DNA of 64,000 bases from assembly GCA_965199895.1 (NCBI GenBank), contig CBDATJ010000008.1:1-64000 (forward strand), in the 5' to 3' direction. The notes under the pieces are model-generated. The model saw nothing but the letters and a program-made list of their open reading frames with translations, did no database searches and was not told the origin of the DNA. This DNA is from Bin55 sp965199895. GTDB taxonomy: Bacteria; Pseudomonadota; Gammaproteobacteria; Pseudomonadales; Azotimanducaceae. Numbering within the stretch: the stretch's first letter is position 1; each line of letters begins with the position of its first letter. Positions 41,318 through 51,673 of this stretch are shown piece after piece. Both the position numbers and the translations under genes were made by a program.

Positions 41318-42418
41318 TTGGTCGAGTTTGATAGTGTAGATTCAACCATAGCGGCCATTGGTCGTGGTGAATTAGTTGTTGTCGTCGACGACGATGATCG
41401 AGAGAATGAAGGTGATCTCATCATGGCAGCTGCTAAAGCAACTCCGGAGCGAGTTGCTTTTATGGTTCGACACACCAGTGGGATTCTGTGTACACCCATC
41501 ACACAGGAACATGCAGACCGACTCAATTTACTCCCAATGGTCAGTCGTAATGAAGCTCCACTCTCGACTGCATTTACGGTAAGCGTCGACTACAAACATG
41601 GATTGTCCACGGGTATCGCAGCTGAGGAGAGAGCTAATACGATACTTGCTTTAGCAAGCAACCGTACCCACGCTTCGGACTTTGTTCGTCCTGGGCATGT
41701 CTTTCCGTTGGTAGGACAACGGGGAGGGGTGTTGGTGCGCTCTGGGCATACCGAGGCAGCCGTAGATCTCGCCAAAGCTGCAGGATGTACCCCGGTTGGT
41801 TTACTCGCAGAGATCGTTAATGACGACGGCAGTGTCAAACGTCTGACTCAACTCATTGAGTTTGCAAAGGAACACAAACTAAACATCTCGTCGATTGCGC
41901 AACTGATTGAGTGGAGGCAACATAGAGAAAAACTCGTTCAGAGAAGCAATGAATTTACCGTAAAAACCAAATTCGGGATTGCAAAGGCCTATTCCTATTG
42001 CACTCGGTTTGAAGAAGCCGAACACTTGGTATTGGTCATAGGTGATGTTTGTCCGGATCAAACGGTACTCGTCCGCATCCACAGAGAAAAACTCGTAGAA
42101 GATGTGTTTGGTCCCCAAGACAATCATGAATCTAGATTGGTTGACCTAGCCTTAGAAAGAATAGTCGGGCATGGGGGCGGAGTGCTCATATACTTGAGAG
42201 CAGGTCTTGAAGGTGTTCCCTTTGTCAAGCTACACGGTAGTCAACGACCGAGTAGGGAGTCCATGAGAGCTCAAGAATGGTTAGAGATTGGTGTGGGTGC
42301 TCAAATCCTCGCAGATCTGGGTCTCAAGAGCATCAAAATCCTCGCTGGTCGCGAAATTGACTATGTTGGATTAGGTGGATTTGGGCTACGGGTCGAAGGG
42401 ACAGAGATTCTTAAGTGA
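41318..42418 (+). CDS. ribB: RibBA: 3,4-dihydroxy-2-butanone-4-phosphate synthase with a degenerate GTP cyclohydrolase II-like domain
   Basis: Makes the four-carbon precursor of riboflavin from ribulose 5-phosphate. 366 residues from a TTG start with AAGGA upstream. Residues 1-205 form the RibB domain with DDDRENEGDLIMAA (24-37), the HTSGILC and RSGHTEAAVDLAK motifs intact. Residues about 210-366 resemble GTP cyclohydrolase II, but the segment that normally holds the zinc cysteines (GDVFGSLRCDCG) reads EDVFGPQDNHES, with no cysteine. The second domain is therefore almost certainly inactive as a cyclohydrolase, as in several proteobacterial RibBA proteins. No FMN riboswitch is seen upstream. 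Confidence 0.9.
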   Translation: MVEFDSVDSTIAAIGRGELVVVVDDDDRENEGDLIMAAAKATPERVAFMVRHTSGILCTPITQEHADRLNLLPMVSRNEAPLSTAFTVSVDYKHGLSTGIAAEERANTILALASNRTHASDFVRPGHVFPLVGQRGGVLVRSGHTEAAVDLAKAAGCTPVGLLAEIVNDDGSVKRLTQLIEFAKEHKLNISSIAQLIEWRQHREKLVQRSNEFTVKTKFGIAKAYSYCTRFEEAEHLVLVIGDVCPDQTVLVRIHREKLVEDVFGPQDNHESRLVDLALERIVGHGGGVLIYLRAGLEGVPFVKLHGSQRPSRESMRAQEWLEIGVGAQILADLGLKSIKILAGREIDYVGLGGFGLRVEGTEILK

Positions 42419-42460
42419 ATCTTAACAGCTCCGAACTCTCAATACCTTAAACGATTGCTC

Positions 42461-43441
42461 ATGAATCAACATAAGCCTCGAATAGGGATTACCATGGGTG
42501 ATCCAGCAGGAATCGGCAGTGAAATTCTCGCAAAGGCTTTGAGTGGTATGGCTCAGCGCTGTGTTCCCGTCATTTATGGCACTCGGTGGTCTCTGATTGA
42601 TGGCGCTTCTGTTGCAAACATTCATCTAGAACCAGCACAACTACCCGAAATTATCGATGTTCACCCCATCAAGCCCACCCACTTTCAATTCGGTGAAGTT
42701 TCCGCCATCTGTGGTGATATAGCGGTGAAATCAGTTGAACGTGCGACAATGGATGTTCTCCAGGGTGATTTAGAAGCACTGGTAACACTACCGCTCAACA
42801 AAGAAGCAATTCACGCCGCGGGTTGTGCGGACATTGGTCATCAAGAAATCTTGGGAAGGCTAACCCAAGCGACATCCCCCGCAACGATGCTCATGACTCC
42901 ACAGTTACGAGTGGTTCATTTGTCTACTCACAAATCATTAGCGAATGCTGTTAAATTTATCGTTCAAAAAGTTGTTGCAGAACGTATTCGATTAGTCGAT
43001 AAATCGTTCCGTGAGTGGGGTATTTCCGAGCCAAGAATTGGTGTCTCAGCAGTTAACCCTCATGGAGGAGAGGGAGGATTATTGGGCAACGAGGAAATCG
43101 AGCAAATTCAACCAGCGGTACAAGAGTGTGCTAGCAGTGGTATTGATGTGAAAGGACCGTTTCCTGCAGATTCGATTTTCTGTCGAGCAATCGATGGTGA
43201 GTTTGATGTGGTATTAGCTATGTATCACGACCAAGGACATATTGCTATCAAGGTCAACAACCTCCACGAAAGTGTCTCAGCGACTTTAGGTATCCCGATG
43301 ATTCGAACTTCGGTCGATCATGGAACAGCATTCGATATTTCAGGTCAAGGGATCGCTGATCACACCAGTACTCTAGCAGCCATTGATGCTGCGATTACAT
43401 TAGCCACTCGTTCTTTGCGACCGTTTGTAAGAGTGGAGTAG
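42461..43441 (+). CDS. pdxA: 4-hydroxythreonine-4-phosphate dehydrogenase
   Basis: Oxidises 4-phosphohydroxy-L-threonine in pyridoxal 5'-phosphate synthesis, with NAD and a divalent metal. 326 residues from ATG 42461. Family motifs: GITMGDPAGIGSEI near the start, the metal-ligand histidine in GHQEIL (about 129), NPHGGEGG (about 201) and YHDQGHIAIK (about 258). The gene stands between ribBA and an FAH-family gene; 42 bases separate it from ribBA. Confidence 0.94.
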   Translation: MNQHKPRIGITMGDPAGIGSEILAKALSGMAQRCVPVIYGTRWSLIDGASVANIHLEPAQLPEIIDVHPIKPTHFQFGEVSAICGDIAVKSVERATMDVLQGDLEALVTLPLNKEAIHAAGCADIGHQEILGRLTQATSPATMLMTPQLRVVHLSTHKSLANAVKFIVQKVVAERIRLVDKSFREWGISEPRIGVSAVNPHGGEGGLLGNEEIEQIQPAVQECASSGIDVKGPFPADSIFCRAIDGEFDVVLAMYHDQGHIAIKVNNLHESVSATLGIPMIRTSVDHGTAFDISGQGIADHTSTLAAIDAAITLATRSLRPFVRVE

Positions 43442-43451
43442 CCGCAAATAC

Positions 43452-44300
43452 ATGCGTTGGTTGTCCTTTGAATACAACGGAGTCTCATCGTTTGGATACT
43501 TGGAGAACGATGATGCTGTCGTCAATGTTGGGTCAGTGAGTGATCTTCTTGACCTGAAGACTGCTATTGCAGACAGAGAATTAGAGACTCTGGTCAGTGA
43601 GATAGGTTATCGTGCTGAAAGAATTTCAACATCAGAAATGACTTTTCTGCCTCCCATACCCAACCCATCAAAAATTCTCTGTGTAGGTCTCAACTATGTC
43701 GATCACCAAAAGGAAACCGGTCGAGGTGGAGAGGATTTTCCAACGATCTTTATTCGATTTCCTAGTGTGCAAGTTGGACACAACCAACCGATATTACGTC
43801 CTATTGAGACTTCGACACTGGATTTTGAAGGTGAAATTGCATTAGTGATCGGCAAATCGGGACGACGCATTCCTACAGAATCATATCTAGAACACGTTTT
43901 TGGGTTTAGCTGTTACAACGATGGTAGTGTCAGAGAGTATCAACGACACTCCAGTCAATTTACTCCGGGGAAGAATTTCATGGGAACGGGTGGATTTGGC
44001 CCATGGATCATGACTACCGATGAAATAGGCTGTCTCGACGAGATGCAACTGTCCACTCACCTCAATGGAGAGTTGATGCAACACGCATGCTCATCAGACA
44101 TGGTGTTTGGGTTTGCTGAGCTCGTTCACTATTGCTCAACGTTTGTGGAATTGGAACCCGGTGATGTCATCGTAACGGGCACACCCGGAGGGGTGGGAGC
44201 CATGCGAAGTCCACCGATTTTTATGTCTGAGGGTGATGAGATTTCCATTACTGTCTCACCCATCGGCACACTAACCAACCCTGTGCTTAACGAATCCTAG
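43452..44300 (+). CDS. Fumarylacetoacetate hydrolase family protein
   Basis: A metal-dependent hydrolase or decarboxylase/isomerase of 282 residues. The family pattern is clear: ILCVGLNYVDHQKETG (about 76-91), the metal-binding acidic residues in DFEGEIALVIG (about 122-132), NDGSVREYQ (about 157) and GDVIVTGTPGGVG (about 237-249). Such enzymes act on acylpyruvates or catechol-derived intermediates, and the sequence alone does not tell which. It follows pdxA by 10 bases. Confidence 0.88.
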   Translation: MRWLSFEYNGVSSFGYLENDDAVVNVGSVSDLLDLKTAIADRELETLVSEIGYRAERISTSEMTFLPPIPNPSKILCVGLNYVDHQKETGRGGEDFPTIFIRFPSVQVGHNQPILRPIETSTLDFEGEIALVIGKSGRRIPTESYLEHVFGFSCYNDGSVREYQRHSSQFTPGKNFMGTGGFGPWIMTTDEIGCLDEMQLSTHLNGELMQHACSSDMVFGFAELVHYCSTFVELEPGDVIVTGTPGGVGAMRSPPIFMSEGDEISITVSPIGTLTNPVLNES

Positions 44301-44317
44301 TAAAGGTCAAGGAGATG

Positions 44318-44785
44318 TTATGACTTCGATTGAAGGAATTCCAATACTTTAGCAGGGTGATCAGCAGCACGGGCAACTCGTCGCCAATGCTTGGCAACTT
44401 TACCTTCAGCATCAATGACGACAGTGGAGCGAATCACTCCTATCACCTTCATGCCGTACATTGTCTTTTCACCGTACGCACCATATTGGGTCATCACCTC
44501 TCGATCAGGGTCGCTCAGTAAGGGAAAAGGGAGGTTGTACTTGTTACAGAATGTCTGGTGAGACTTTGCACCGTCCGGAGACACTCCCAGTACAATCGTA
44601 TTTGTTGCTTGCACTTCTGACCAAAGGTCTCGAAAACCGCACGCTTCCTTGGTGCAACCTGGAGTATTGTCTCGAGGATAGAAGTAAACAACGACAATCT
44701 TTCCTCGATAATCTTCGAGAGAAACATCGATGTTGTGTGAGTCTTTAAGGGTAAAGGAGGGGGCAGCTTCGCCTTCTTGAATCAT
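44318..44785 (-). CDS. bcp: Thioredoxin-dependent peroxiredoxin (BCP/PrxQ family)
   Basis: Reduces hydrogen peroxide and organic peroxides. 155 residues from ATG 44783-44785 (MIQEGEAAPSF), the usual length; the longer frame upstream is not conserved. The peroxidatic cysteine is in PGCTKEACGF with the resolving cysteine five residues later, the signature of the PrxQ/BCP group. Convergent with the FAH-family gene, with 17 bases between the stops. Confidence 0.94.
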   Translation of the reverse strand: MIQEGEAAPSFTLKDSHNIDVSLEDYRGKIVVVYFYPRDNTPGCTKEACGFRDLWSEVQATNTIVLGVSPDGAKSHQTFCNKYNLPFPLLSDPDREVMTQYGAYGEKTMYGMKVIGVIRSTVVIDAEGKVAKHWRRVARAADHPAKVLEFLQSKS

Positions 44786-44924
44786 AGATGTGCCAACAGG
44801 TGTTTGGAGTTTAAATAGTATTATATTCTGTGAGTGTCGAATCAAGAATCAAATATCCAAGCCACCTGTCATTCGGCCCACCGTACTCAACTGGACATCC
44901 CCAATGGATATCGGAGACTGAACT

Positions 44925-45578
44925 GTGAAACCTATATTTAACCAAGCCCAGCCTCACAAGCGGAGGGTCGGCATCACTCTCATCTTGGCGGTGATTGCTG
45001 TGCCGATGTTGTTGGTTCTCACTTCCAGTTGTACGACACTACGTCAACCCAGTAATACGGCCGATCTCTGCCAGATTTTTGCTGAAAAACGATATTGGTA
45101 TGGTCCAGCAGTAGCTGCTGAGAAAAAGTGGAATATCGAAAAAGAAGTCATGATGGCGGTGATCAACCAAGAGTCAAGTTATATATATGACGCTCGCCCA
45201 CCACGCCAAAAGATTCTGGGATTCATTCCGTGGAAACGTCCTTCGAATGCGTACGGTTATGCGCAAGCACTCGATGCAACTTGGGAGGACTACAAAGGGA
45301 GGAACAATCGCCCCCGTGCCAGTCGAACGAACTTTAGAGATTCCATTGACTTTGTAGGTTGGTATCTGGATTCAGCGGTAAGGCAGACTGGGTTACCACG
45401 AAGTGATGCCAAAAGTTTATATTTGACGTATCACGAGGGAGTCAGTGGGTATCTGAATGGAACGTGGAAGAATAAGCAGTTCGTCAAAGTAGCAGCCACA
45501 AAAGTCGAACGGACTGCGAACAACTATAGGTCGCAGCTTGCGGACTGCAATCGTGGTCCGGCGGGTAGAAGAGGTTAG
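44925..45578 (+). CDS. Transglycosylase SLT-domain lipoprotein
   Basis: 217 residues from a GTG start. The N-terminal anchor ends in a lipobox-like LTSSC (about 33-37), so it is probably a lipoprotein. An SLT-type lysozyme fold follows: the catalytic glutamate is in INQESSY (about 85), with GYAQALDATWEDY (about 115) and YLTYHEGVSGY in place of the usual AYNAG motif. It should cleave glycan strands of peptidoglycan; the relaxed C-terminal motif places it among the less common transglycosylase-like lipoproteins. Convergent with the next gene. Confidence 0.8.
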   Translation: MKPIFNQAQPHKRRVGITLILAVIAVPMLLVLTSSCTTLRQPSNTADLCQIFAEKRYWYGPAVAAEKKWNIEKEVMMAVINQESSYIYDARPPRQKILGFIPWKRPSNAYGYAQALDATWEDYKGRNNRPRASRTNFRDSIDFVGWYLDSAVRQTGLPRSDAKSLYLTYHEGVSGYLNGTWKNKQFVKVAATKVERTANNYRSQLADCNRGPAGRRG

Positions 45579-45587
45579 ACTAGCAAA

Positions 45588-46694
45588 CTAGTCAGAGGGT
45601 ACATACCTCACTTTGTAAACTTTACCAGCGTGGTCGTCGGAGATGAACAGCGACCCATCGTTTGCAACCAATACGTCTGAGGGGCGACCACTCACATCCT
45701 CACCGTCCAACCACAAATCTGCGAAGGGTTTGTATGTGGGTTCGTCTTCATTAAATTGGACAACACTGACTCGATAACCCACCCTAGATGCGCGGTTCCA
45801 AGAACCGTGTTCAGCGATGAATAAAGCGTTTTTGTACTCTTTAGGAAATTGTTTTCCCGTATAGAATTCGACACCAATCGCAGCAGAGTGAGCTTGGATT
45901 TTTACCGCAGGTTTCACATATTCTGTGTTTTCGTCTTTTTGGTCACCGAACTCTGGATCACTGATGTCGTCACCGTGAATAAACGGATATCCGAAGTGAG
46001 ATCCGGGGCTCTCAACCACGTTAATTTCTTCTGGTGGTAGATCATCACCGAGCCAGTCTCTGCCGTTGTCAGAAAACCACATCTGGTCGGTAGTGGGGTT
46101 CCAATCCATCCCTACACTATTGCGCACACCGTGTGCATAGATTTCAGTTTCTCCTGTATCGGGATCCATCCTGACTATGCTCGCGAAGATTTCATCTTCA
46201 GATAAGCAAATATTGCAGGGTGCTCCGACATTAAAGTAAAGAAAACCGTCCGGTCCCAATGACAGATATTTCCAACCATGAGCCCTTGCTGATGGTAAAT
46301 CGTCTGTAATCACAGTTGGAGGCGGAGCTTCGAGGTAGTTGTCTTCAATGTTATCGAATCGAAGGATCTGGTTGTGAGCAGCAACATAGAGATCCTCTCC
46401 AACTAACGTGATTCCGGATGGCATGGATAGACCTCTTACAACTTCATGGACAGTCGTTCCTTTGTCTCCAGGGACAACTGCATGAATGAAACCGCGCATC
46501 GACCCGACAAACAAAATTCCGGATTCAGTTTGAGCCATTTGACGAGCATTTACGACTTGAGCAAAGACTGTTAGTTCGAATTGGTTACCTGCATCATCTG
46601 TGAAGCTAATGAGCTCTTGATCGTCAGTGTTGGAAACAGCGCTCCCACATATCACCAATGCTATCAATAAAAAGAAGCTACAGGACTTAGACAT
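45588..46694 (-). CDS. PQQ-type sugar (sorbosone/aldose) dehydrogenase-like protein
   Basis: 368 residues with a signal peptide (about 1-21), therefore periplasmic. A six-bladed propeller of the soluble aldose-sugar dehydrogenase type is indicated by LPSARAHGWKYLSLGPDGFLYFNVG (about 127), YAHGVRNSVGMDW (about 186) and WFSDNGRDW (about 205). The histidine and arginine of the central motif fit the PQQ site. A short interblade pair CNIC near 157 is also present. The true substrate is unknown. It faces the transglycosylase gene; the stops are about 10 bases apart and enclose a small GACTAG/CTAGTC hairpin. Confidence 0.83.
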   Translation of the reverse strand: MSKSCSFFLLIALVICGSAVSNTDDQELISFTDDAGNQFELTVFAQVVNARQMAQTESGILFVGSMRGFIHAVVPGDKGTTVHEVVRGLSMPSGITLVGEDLYVAAHNQILRFDNIEDNYLEAPPPTVITDDLPSARAHGWKYLSLGPDGFLYFNVGAPCNICLSEDEIFASIVRMDPDTGETEIYAHGVRNSVGMDWNPTTDQMWFSDNGRDWLGDDLPPEEINVVESPGSHFGYPFIHGDDISDPEFGDQKDENTEYVKPAVKIQAHSAAIGVEFYTGKQFPKEYKNALFIAEHGSWNRASRVGYRVSVVQFNEDEPTYKPFADLWLDGEDVSGRPSDVLVANDGSLFISDDHAGKVYKVRYVPSD

Positions 46695-46828
46695 GGAAAA
46701 TTCTCCGAAATAGGTTGTTCATCACACAAATGTGACTATTCAGCAATTTTATAGACACTGAAAGGGTAGCGCTAAAGTAACTAGTGTCATTTGCATATGA
46801 CTGCAAACACAAGCCACCCCACCTGGAC

Positions 46829-49800
46829 TTACTTTTTTTGCTCCATCTTAGGATGAATCTTCAGAGGAGGCATTGACTGTTGGATTTTTCGAGTTTCTAT
46901 TCCTGCGGTGATGGCACGTTTGAGCAACCGCAAGGGATAGGCGGGATCCTTCATGGTTTCGTTGGCGAAGTCGTTCGGATCGTTGACGATACCGCTGTCT
47001 TTGTGGATTCGCACTTGTTGTCGATCCATAACCCATGCCACTAAACTTCGTCCATTGACGGTGAACTCATAGGTTTCTTCAGGGATACCCGAGACCGTCA
47101 GGAAATGGTTATAGCGGATGGTTGAACGATCGTTCTTGTCTGGGAACCTCATTTTTTCAACCCGGTATTTCTTTTCGTCCTCCTGTAGTGATAAGGTGAC
47201 CGGGTCCACCCATTCTTCCTTCACGGGATACTCTTCAATCTCGTCATAGTCGACGTGAAGGTCAGCCAGTTGTCTGCCCCATTCAGCAAACGCGAGAAAG
47301 TCCTCCGCCGATGCAACGGCGGGAATTCGGGGTAATTCCTTTTGTAGGTTGGTTTGAAATCTCTCAAGGTATTCCGGACACTGAAGGAGACCATAGATAT
47401 AGTAGAAAACCTGGTCGTCGTGGATGGAGAGATTAGGGTAGAAGGATTTCAGTTCTTCTACCCCCGTTCCAAGATTGGAAACCATGGCTCCAGATTGAGC
47501 TTCCGGTTCTGGTCCATGAGATGTCAAAAGAGCTGCAAACGTTGGCCGTGGCTTGGATCTGGGAAAACACTTTGCGTTCATAATCAGCTGAAAGTCAGCC
47601 ACCCGATCCACCATCCAAGTGGTGGGTTCAAACGCTCCTGAACCCGAAACACAGATCGTCCTAATCCTGGTGGCTGGGGTGACAAAAATGGTATGAGTCT
47701 GAGAGGGATCACTAACTAATTCAGAGTTGTGATAACACCACAGCTTGGTCATCGGACGGTAATTGGCTATCGCCAGACAGCTGGGTTCAAATTCCATCTT
47801 TTGTTTAGCTTGCAGACTTTGAAACAGTTCACCACTCCAAGCAATTTTGGTGCGGTCATAGGTCACGAAGTCTTTAGGCACGATGTTCCTTCCCTCAGCG
47901 ACGTATCGATCTAACTCCTGATTGAAGAATTCAATGGTGGATTCAACCTTCTGTTCTAACTGGGTTTTGCTAAAGTTATAGACCCAAGCATCTCGATGGG
48001 TTTTCATTCCATTAGTTTCCCTATCAAAGAGAGCATCACCATTTTCAGCGTTTCTGGGACTCAGAGGTAAATAGTGTTGAAATTGTTCACTTCGTTGGTT
48101 AATCCAATCATGATGTTGGTTGGGTTTGATTTCGATGAGTGGAGTGTGTTCGAGACTTTGGAATTGGATCAGTTGGTCGAATTTCTGTTGTCGACTCAAA
48201 TAATCACCAATGTCGTGATACCAAATCCGTGCTCGTTCGGTGACCGAAACATCTTTGACTAAAAACGTCAAAGTGATGGTACTGCGACTGGCTTGTTCAA
48301 AGACGTTATCTCTTTCCTTCCTTCTCGCCTCCCCCTTCAATCGCGCATTGCCTCGCAGATTCACCACATACACATTCGAAAACTCATCCGCAAAACACGA
48401 ACGTATCCCGGCGGCTGCTTTTCCATCTAACCATCCACCTCCCGTCACAAAGGCGACGACACCCTGATCACCTAAACGATCGGTCGCCCAACGATAGGCT
48501 CGGACATAGCTGTCGTACAACATGTTTTTGTTTGTTACATTTATGCTCGCTTCTGCATAGGTTTCGGAGATTCGACTATCTAGGGTGGGGTAATCAACAT
48601 TGGCCGCATTATCACTTCCACTCTTTTGTCCTTTAGAGTAAGGGGGATTACCCATGACTACGTCAAAAGAAACTTGTTGTTGAGCTTCGATTCGTTCATG
48701 ATTTAAGGGGAACAGGCCTTTGAGCTCACTGCCCGCTTCAAAACTCTGAAACGTATCCTGAAAGACCAATCGATCAAACGGTTCATAGGCTCCATCACCC
48801 CGGGCTTCGTGATACACCGCTTCAATGTTGATGCCGGCCACGTAATACGCTAACAACACCATCTCATTAGCATGGATCTCTTCTCGATACTTGCGTTGCA
48901 GATCGTCCCTACCGATGAGCCCCGACTGCAGGAGTCGGGTGATAAAAGTACCCGTACCCACAAACGGATCAATGACATGGACTCCCTCATCACTCAGACT
49001 CTTACCAAAATGCCGGTTAAGTAAGTATTCGGTCGAGTTCAAGACATAATCAACAAGTTCAACCGGAGTGAACGCAATCCCCAACATCTCGGTCGCCCGC
49101 GGAAATGCCGTGCGAAAGAACTTATCGTATAACTCTCGTACCAACTCCTGTTTCGCCCGAGAAGTCCGGGTATCTTGAATCCGCCATTCCACTTCATCGT
49201 AAAACGACTGTAACGATTCCGTTTCTTTCTCGAGATTCCGTTCATCCAAAGTGGCTAACACTCGCTCCATCGCTTTGGAAACGGAATTCTGTTGGATAAA
49301 CTCATGACCTTCAAACAACGAGTTGAAGATCGGTCGAGTAATCACGTGTTGGGCGAGTAACTCTAACGCTTGTGCGGCCGTCACCGCCGGATTGAGATCA
49401 TCCTGAAGTTCCGAGACAAACGCTTGAAACACCTGCAGACTCGCAGGATCTCCTTCCAGGGTCGTCCGTATCCGAGTGATCTGCGTCTGCGCAATGCGAC
49501 CCACATCTCCGGCCCAATCCTGCCAGTACGTGGCCCGACCCACCTTCTGCACCAACTTCGCATAAACCGCCGTACTAAACGCATCCCCCATCGACCGATC
49601 TAAACTTGGCTGAAAATCCAGTTCCTTTTCCTCAACGACCTCTTCCGATTGACCCATACTCGGGGCAGAACGTGCCCCTTGATAGCGAGCCGATTGAGTT
49701 TCGGGTATTTCGTGCAAGATCTGGATGCGACTTAAGGCACTCCCTTCGAGTTGCAGTCGATTAATATCAGCTTCCAGTCTCTCATCGTGCGACTTCAGAG

Positions 49801-51673
49801 CATTGATCACCTCCCAAACCGTCTCATAAGCCTTGTTTTGCTTCAACGACGCTTCGGGCGTGAGCCCACTGGGGATCGCCACCGGTAACACCACATACCC
49901 AAACTTCTTACCCGGAGCTCGACGCATCACCCGTCCTACGGCTTGAACCACGTCAATCGGACTCTTGCGCGGATGGAAAAACACGATCCCATCTAAAGCC
50001 GGAACATCAACTCCTTCCCCCAAACATCGGACATTGCTCAAAATCCGAATTTCAGACGCTTGCGGTTGATCCGCCAGCCAATCTAACATCCTCGTTCGAT
50101 AGTGGCTTCCATCGGTGCCATCCACGTGATTCACTTCACACCTCCACGGAGTGTCTGCAGTGAGATCTTGCTCCGTGTAATGTTCAATGACCTCTTGAAA
50201 CTCTCGGGTCACCAGCTTGGAATTGCGGATGGTATTACAGAACGCCAACACTCTGCGACACGGATCCGGATCTTCTGCAAATCCGTGGGAGCCTGTTGTG
50301 GCCTTCAACAAGGCTTTGTAACACCCCACTATCTTGGTGACATCATCTAATTTGATGTCTTTATCTTCGGATTCCAGCAGCTTTTGCAGAGCCGCATTCA
50401 CCATGCCTTCATCCAATGCCAGCACGATCACTCGATAGTCCGAAAGCAGCTGGTTTTCAACCGCCCACGCAAACCCACGGTAATACAACACTTCCCCAAA
50501 CTGACGTGCATCGTCCATCGAACACAACGTCACCGAACCTTGGTCGGCACTGGCTTTCGAGGCCGCAGTGTACACCCGAGGAGTGGCCGTGAGGTATAAC
50601 CGTTTGCGACTGTGGACATAGTCAGCATCGTGGACTCGAACAAAGACCGAACCTTCTTGATCGGCCTCCACCTGACCGGTCGTCCGGTGGGCTTCATCAC
50701 ACAGCATCAAATCAAATACGGGTAATCCATAGTCTCTCTGGGCTTCATGAATCACTGCTAAAGAGTGATACGTCGCAAACACAACCGTGATCGCTTCGGC
50801 ATCGTCCGCACGGGCAGCCGTGGCGAATGGCTCGGGATCGGTGGTCGGGGGGATCACCAGATCGGATGCCGATAGGTGAATCACATCTTGATCGACTCGA
50901 CCCCCCACTTGTTGATCCGAACAGACCGAATAACTTCTTAACCGGACCGTCGCATCTCCGTGCCACTCCCGAATCATCTGTGACATCAGAGCTAACGAAG
51001 GGACAAGCACCAAAATACGTGAACCCACCCCAAAGACTTGTTCCGCGACCAACAGTCCGGTATAGGTCTTACCGGTTCCGCACGCCATGATGATCTGACC
51101 TCGATCCGCCGTCGCTAATCCGCTCCGTACCTTGACCACGGCTTCGGCTTGATGATCCCGAGGTCTCTTGCGAGCCTTGTGTCTTAAGGTCCCATCACGA
51201 AGATACTGATCCCAATCGAGCTGACTCTTCTCTAGGTGTTGCAGTCGAACACGGGTGACTCCCCCGCGTTCCACGAAATCACGAAAGTTCTTACCGGGTT
51301 CGGTGGCCGTGGTATCGACGAAGATTAAATGTTCAAACCCTAGAGATTTAGATTCCGAATAAAACGAATCGATGTCTTTTCGTTGCAGAACTGCATCACT
51401 CTGGCGACATTTCGCTTGAACCGCGGCCCATCCACCGCCGTGCTCAGGTCGAATTTTCGCCACCAGATCAATGCCTCGATCCTGCTCACTCCAATCCGGT
51501 CGAAACTCCCGAACCCAATCCCCATACCTCCACACCGGACCGTACCGTTGCTGGGCCTCACGATCGTGACCCAGGTAAACCTGAACCAACTCTTCAAACC
51601 GCGTCCCAATGCCACGCAAGCTATCTTGAGACTCACGGATGGCATCAATGACTTGATGAAACTTTCTAGCCAT
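46829..51673 (-). CDS. Type ISP restriction-modification enzyme (nuclease-helicase-methyltransferase)
   Basis: A single 1614-residue polypeptide that both methylates and restricts DNA, like LlaGI and LlaBIII. Domains in order: an Mrr-like PD-(D/E)XK nuclease (about 20-130; D69 and the QAK at 86-88), an SF2 helicase-type motor (Walker A GTGKT at 199-203, DEAH at 326-329, motif VI QAVGRVMRRAPGK near 574), a coupler, an N6-adenine methyltransferase (DPFVGTGT near 902, NPPY near 1009) and a C-terminal target-recognition part. I start it at ATG 51671-51673, with AGGGAAG upstream; the frame opens 14 codons earlier. All catalytic motifs look intact. Confidence 0.9.
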   Translation of the reverse strand: MARKFHQVIDAIRESQDSLRGIGTRFEELVQVYLGHDREAQQRYGPVWRYGDWVREFRPDWSEQDRGIDLVAKIRPEHGGGWAAVQAKCRQSDAVLQRKDIDSFYSESKSLGFEHLIFVDTTATEPGKNFRDFVERGGVTRVRLQHLEKSQLDWDQYLRDGTLRHKARKRPRDHQAEAVVKVRSGLATADRGQIIMACGTGKTYTGLLVAEQVFGVGSRILVLVPSLALMSQMIREWHGDATVRLRSYSVCSDQQVGGRVDQDVIHLSASDLVIPPTTDPEPFATAARADDAEAITVVFATYHSLAVIHEAQRDYGLPVFDLMLCDEAHRTTGQVEADQEGSVFVRVHDADYVHSRKRLYLTATPRVYTAASKASADQGSVTLCSMDDARQFGEVLYYRGFAWAVENQLLSDYRVIVLALDEGMVNAALQKLLESEDKDIKLDDVTKIVGCYKALLKATTGSHGFAEDPDPCRRVLAFCNTIRNSKLVTREFQEVIEHYTEQDLTADTPWRCEVNHVDGTDGSHYRTRMLDWLADQPQASEIRILSNVRCLGEGVDVPALDGIVFFHPRKSPIDVVQAVGRVMRRAPGKKFGYVVLPVAIPSGLTPEASLKQNKAYETVWEVINALKSHDERLEADINRLQLEGSALSRIQILHEIPETQSARYQGARSAPSMGQSEEVVEEKELDFQPSLDRSMGDAFSTAVYAKLVQKVGRATYWQDWAGDVGRIAQTQITRIRTTLEGDPASLQVFQAFVSELQDDLNPAVTAAQALELLAQHVITRPIFNSLFEGHEFIQQNSVSKAMERVLATLDERNLEKETESLQSFYDEVEWRIQDTRTSRAKQELVRELYDKFFRTAFPRATEMLGIAFTPVELVDYVLNSTEYLLNRHFGKSLSDEGVHVIDPFVGTGTFITRLLQSGLIGRDDLQRKYREEIHANEMVLLAYYVAGINIEAVYHEARGDGAYEPFDRLVFQDTFQSFEAGSELKGLFPLNHERIEAQQQVSFDVVMGNPPYSKGQKSGSDNAANVDYPTLDSRISETYAEASINVTNKNMLYDSYVRAYRWATDRLGDQGVVAFVTGGGWLDGKAAAGIRSCFADEFSNVYVVNLRGNARLKGEARRKERDNVFEQASRSTITLTFLVKDVSVTERARIWYHDIGDYLSRQQKFDQLIQFQSLEHTPLIEIKPNQHHDWINQRSEQFQHYLPLSPRNAENGDALFDRETNGMKTHRDAWVYNFSKTQLEQKVESTIEFFNQELDRYVAEGRNIVPKDFVTYDRTKIAWSGELFQSLQAKQKMEFEPSCLAIANYRPMTKLWCYHNSELVSDPSQTHTIFVTPATRIRTICVSGSGAFEPTTWMVDRVADFQLIMNAKCFPRSKPRPTFAALLTSHGPEPEAQSGAMVSNLGTGVEELKSFYPNLSIHDDQVFYYIYGLLQCPEYLERFQTNLQKELPRIPAVASAEDFLAFAEWGRQLADLHVDYDEIEEYPVKEEWVDPVTLSLQEDEKKYRVEKMRFPDKNDRSTIRYNHFLTVSGIPEETYEFTVNGRSLVAWVMDRQQVRIHKDSGIVNDPNDFANETMKDPAYPLRLLKRAITAGIETRKIQQSMPPLKIHPKMEQKK

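Noticed and set aside
45578..45593. GACTAG-CAAA-CTAGTC hairpin between the convergent genes at 45578 and 45588
   Set aside because: Short stem without a T-tract on either strand; too weak to list as a terminator.
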